Assembly (NCBI GenBank): GCA_025458585.1
Contig: JALOSD010000033.1
Location: 1 to 18,269, forward strand
Length of the DNA stretch: 18,269 bases
DNA from: Burkholderiaceae bacterium
GTDB taxonomy: Bacteria; Pseudomonadota; Gammaproteobacteria; Burkholderiales; Burkholderiaceae_C
Direction of reading: 5' to 3'
Shown here: positions 16,331 through 18,269 of the stretch, piece by piece
Position numbering within the stretch: the stretch's first letter is position 1
How the letters are laid out: every line of letters begins with the position of its first letter
The notes under the pieces: model-generated
What the model was told of the DNA's origin: nothing
Databases searched by the model: none
Seen by the model: only the letters and a program-made list of their open reading frames with translations
Program-made: the position numbers and the translations under genes

Positions 16331-16817
16331 GGAGATTGGTGAACGACAGCGGCAGGTCCGCCACGTCCTTCTTCAGCAGCGCGATCGCCGCCTGCAAGTC
16401 GTCGCGCTTGGCGCCCGCGATGCGCACGGTGTCGCCCTGGATCGACGCCTGCACCTTCAGCTTGCTGGCCTTGATCAGCGCCTGGATCTTCTTCGCGTGC
16501 TCGGTGTCGATGCCGGCCTTGATGCGCAGCAACTGCCGGACCTTGTCGCCGCCCATCTTCTCGGGCTTCGCGCTGTCGTCGACGAAGCGCACGTCGACAC
16601 CGCGCTTGGCGAGCTTGGCGAGCAGCACGTCCTTGATCTGGCCGAGCTGGAAGTCGCCGTCGCCGACGAGCGTGACCTCCTTGCCCTTCTCGCCGAGCTC
16701 GACCTTCGCGCTCGTGCCCTTGAAGTCGAAGCGCGTGCCGATTTCCTTGGCCGTCTGGTCGACGGCGTTGCGCACCTCGACGAGGTCGGGTTCGAGGACG
16801 GTGTCGAAACTGGGCAT
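16323..16817 (-). CDS. yajQ: YajQ family nucleotide-binding protein
   Basis: This 164-residue cytoplasmic protein is close to E. coli YajQ (163) in length. It begins MPSFDTVLEPDLVEVRNAVDQ and contains TRFDFKGTSAKVEL, VRQLLRIKAGIDTEHAKKIQ and KLKVQASIQGDTVRIAGAKRDDLQAAIALL, all characteristic. Members bind cyclic di-GMP in Xanthomonas and related bacteria and act with a transcription factor; binding by this protein is inferred. The ATG at 16815-16817 fits the family. It is divergent from murB across only 41 bp and runs into the protease-like gene by an 8-nt overlap. Confidence 0.96.
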   Translation of the reverse strand: MPSFDTVLEPDLVEVRNAVDQTAKEIGTRFDFKGTSAKVELGEKGKEVTLVGDGDFQLGQIKDVLLAKLAKRGVDVRFVDDSAKPEKMGGDKVRQLLRIKAGIDTEHAKKIQALIKASKLKVQASIQGDTVRIAGAKRDDLQAAIALLKKDVADLPLSFTNLRD

Positions 16818-16858
16818 CGTGACGGGCCGGCAGCAGGGCGATCGACGAAAATTCTGCC

Positions 16859-17911
16859 ATGCAGGCCTCCACCGCCGAGCCCCTGCGCGTCGAGCGCAAC
16901 GTCAGCCTCCGTGCCTACAACACGTTCGGGCTGCCTGCGCTGGCGCGCACCCTCGTGCGCATCACGGGCGACGCCGACGTGCGCCGGCTGCTCGCTGACC
17001 CCGAGCTCGGCCGCGCGCCGAAGCTCGTGCTCGGCGGCGGCAGCAACCTCGTGCTCACGCGCGACGTGGCGCAGGTCGTGCTCAAGGTCGAGGTGCGCGG
17101 CCTGCGGCTCGTCGAGACGCGCGACGACGCGTGGATCGTCGAGGCCGGCGGCGGCGAGGGCTGGCACGACCTCGTCGCGTGGACGCTCGAGCAGGGGCTG
17201 CCCGGGCTGGAGAACCTGGCGCTGATCCCCGGCACCGTCGGCGCGGCGCCGGTGCAGAACATCGGCGCCTACGGGCTCGAGCTCGCCGAGCGCTTCGAGT
17301 CGCTCGACGCGGTGGACCTCGTCACCGGCCGCAGCGTCACGCTCGACGCCGCCGCCTGCCGCTTCGGCTACCGCGACAGCGTGTTCAAGCACACGGGCTT
17401 CGGCGGGCTCGCCGGCAAGAGCCTGATCACGCGCGTGCGCCTGAAGCTGCCGCGGCCGTGGCAACCGGTGCTCGGCTACCTCGACCTCGAGCGCAAGCGC
17501 CACGAGACTGGCGTCGAGGCGCCCGACGCGCGCACGATCTTCGACTGGGTGTGCGCGATCCGCCGCGCCAAGCTGCCCGACCCGGCCACGCTCGGCAACG
17601 CCGGCAGCTTCTTCAAGAACCCGGTCGTCACCGCCGAGCAGTGCCGCGACATCATCGGCCGCGACCCGCACGTCGTGCACTACGTGCTGCCCGACGGGCG
17701 CTGCAAGCTCGCCGCCGGCTGGCTGATCGACGCCTGCGGCTGGAAGGGCAAGTCGATCGGCCGCGCCGGCGTGTACGACAAGCAGGCGCTCGTGCTCGTC
17801 AACCGCGGCGGCGCGAGCGGCGCCGAGGTCGTCACGCTCGCACGCGCGATCCAGGAGAGCGTCTACGGGCGCTTCGGCATCCGCCTCGAGCCGGAGCCGG
17901 TCGTCGTCTGA
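16859..17911 (+). CDS. murB: UDP-N-acetylenolpyruvoylglucosamine reductase
   Basis: MurB is the FAD enzyme that uses NADPH to reduce the enolpyruvyl group to UDP-N-acetylmuramate, the second committed step of peptidoglycan synthesis, in the cytoplasm. It has 350 residues and is of the E. coli (type I) form. Visible segments are NVSLRAYNTFGLPALA, the FAD-binding GGGSNLVLTRD, GLENLALIPGTVGAAPVQNIGAYG, CRFGYRDSVFKH, NAGSFFKNPVV with the proton-donor S250, and a C-terminal RLEPEPVVV carrying the catalytic-type Glu (E344 or E346). The ATG at 16859 matches the family start. With yajQ only 41 bp away in the other direction, the promoters must overlap or lie within yajQ. Confidence 0.97.
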   Translation: MQASTAEPLRVERNVSLRAYNTFGLPALARTLVRITGDADVRRLLADPELGRAPKLVLGGGSNLVLTRDVAQVVLKVEVRGLRLVETRDDAWIVEAGGGEGWHDLVAWTLEQGLPGLENLALIPGTVGAAPVQNIGAYGLELAERFESLDAVDLVTGRSVTLDAAACRFGYRDSVFKHTGFGGLAGKSLITRVRLKLPRPWQPVLGYLDLERKRHETGVEAPDARTIFDWVCAIRRAKLPDPATLGNAGSFFKNPVVTAEQCRDIIGRDPHVVHYVLPDGRCKLAAGWLIDACGWKGKSIGRAGVYDKQALVLVNRGGASGAEVVTLARAIQESVYGRFGIRLEPEPVVV

Positions 17912-17914
17912 CGC

Positions 17915-17949
17915 GCGCGGCGGTGGGCTGACCCGTCGTAGCGCCGCGC
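17915..17949. terminator. hairpin between convergent murB and PHA-synthase-like genes
   Basis: GCGCGGCG at 17915-17922 pairs perfectly with CGCCGCGC at 17942-17949. The 19-nt loop can form a further GGG/CCC pair (17925-17927 with 17932-17934). It fills the 39-bp convergent gap and may serve both genes, though there is no T-tract. Confidence 0.45.
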
Positions 17950-17950
17950 T

Positions 17951-18269
17951 TCAGTTGCGGTGCCGCACCAGCACGTAGGTGCCCGGCGCCTCGCCGAGCA
18001 CCATCGCCTTGGGCGTCGGCCGGCGCCGCGCCGGCGGCGACGAGCGCTGCGCGAGCCACGCCTGCCACGCCGGCCACCACGAGCCTTCGTGGCGTGGCGC
18101 CTGCTGCTCCCACTGGCGCGAGCTGACCCACGGCCCGTCGGGAAAGCGCGTCGCGATCTGGTGGCTGCGCCCGGGGTGGCCGGGCTCGGAGACGATGCCC
18201 GCGTTGTGGCCGCCCACCGTCAGCACGAACGTGATCTCGGCGTCGCACAGGTGGTGCAGCTTGTAGACC
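17951..18269 (-). CDS. poly(3-hydroxyalkanoate) synthase-like protein, C-terminal part
   Basis: Only the last 105 residues are present; the frame runs off the right edge. It begins VYKLHHLCDAEITFVLTVGG, then HNAGIVSEPGHPGRSHQIATR, HEGSWWPAWQAWLAQRSS and ends KAMVLGEAPGTYVLVRHRN. The arrangement TFVLT-GGHNAGIV-PGHP-HEGSWWP-W-WL-APGxYV is that of the PhaC alpha/beta-hydrolase family, and the His in GGHNAG is the likely catalytic histidine. These enzymes polymerise hydroxyacyl-CoA into storage polyester. The catalytic Cys and Asp lie outside the window, so function and class cannot be confirmed. Convergent with murB. Confidence 0.82.
   Translation of the reverse strand, partial: VYKLHHLCDAEITFVLTVGGHNAGIVSEPGHPGRSHQIATRFPDGPWVSSRQWEQQAPRHEGSWWPAWQAWLAQRSSPPARRRPTPKAMVLGEAPGTYVLVRHRN

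Overview
The window is about 18 kb of very GC-rich chromosomal DNA. It reads as a betaproteobacterium of the order Burkholderiales, probably near the Rubrivivax/Leptothrix/Ideonella group. The basis is the codon use, the xseB-ispA-dxs-folE2 order, the divergent yajQ/murB pair, a zinc-independent type GTP cyclohydrolase (FolE2) and a PHA-synthase-like gene. This placement is inference from gene content; no database search was run. The genes look like core chromosome. I see no tRNA, rRNA, insertion sequence, CRISPR array, phage gene or integron, and no gene-free stretch over 300 bases.

Layout. (1) 26-4406 (+): polA, then a secreted AGE-fold protein whose GTG lies 5 nt downstream. (2) 4393-5913 (-): ppx/gppA-type exopolyphosphatase, convergent with the AGE-fold gene; the tails overlap inside a GC-rich imperfect palindrome. 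(3) 6004-7752 (+): a Tat-exported dienelactone-hydrolase-like protein and a ZIP metal transporter, separated by a strong hairpin. (4) 7775-11272 (-): in transcription order, a Rieske oxygenase alpha subunit, a DMT/EamA permease, a 3-mercaptopyruvate sulfurtransferase and a universal stress protein. The last has its own promoter region with an FNR/Anr-like dyad. (5) 11445-15496 (+): xseB-ispA-dxs-folE2, in which ispA and dxs supply isoprenoid precursors and FolE2 opens the folate/pterin pathway. (6) 15635-16817 (-): yajQ, coupled by an 8-nt overlap to a retropepsin-like exported protein. (7) 16859-17911 (+): murB. (8) 17951-18269 (-): the C-terminal end of a PHA-synthase-like protein cut by the window edge.

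The most unusual signal is not a gene. The 3' end of folE2 lies inside an 81-nt sequence (15460-15540) that tiles without mismatch into a four-stem cloverleaf of 11, 10, 7 and 6 bp, with only 13 unpaired bases. A 13-nt motif in its outer arm occurs three times within 135 bp, twice direct and once inverted. A 35-bp piece encoding the last residues of FolE2 is repeated 122 bp downstream as a diverged ghost copy. Two further hairpins follow. This could be a small palindromic element or a structured mRNA end. Other points of note: xseB has no usable start codon in its own frame, which suggests a one-base slip in a C-rich tract. A 21-bp direct repeat covers the DMT permease start together with a 12-codon upstream ORF that overlaps it as ATGA. 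The Rieske oxygenase has Glu instead of Asp at the bridging position between its metal centres.
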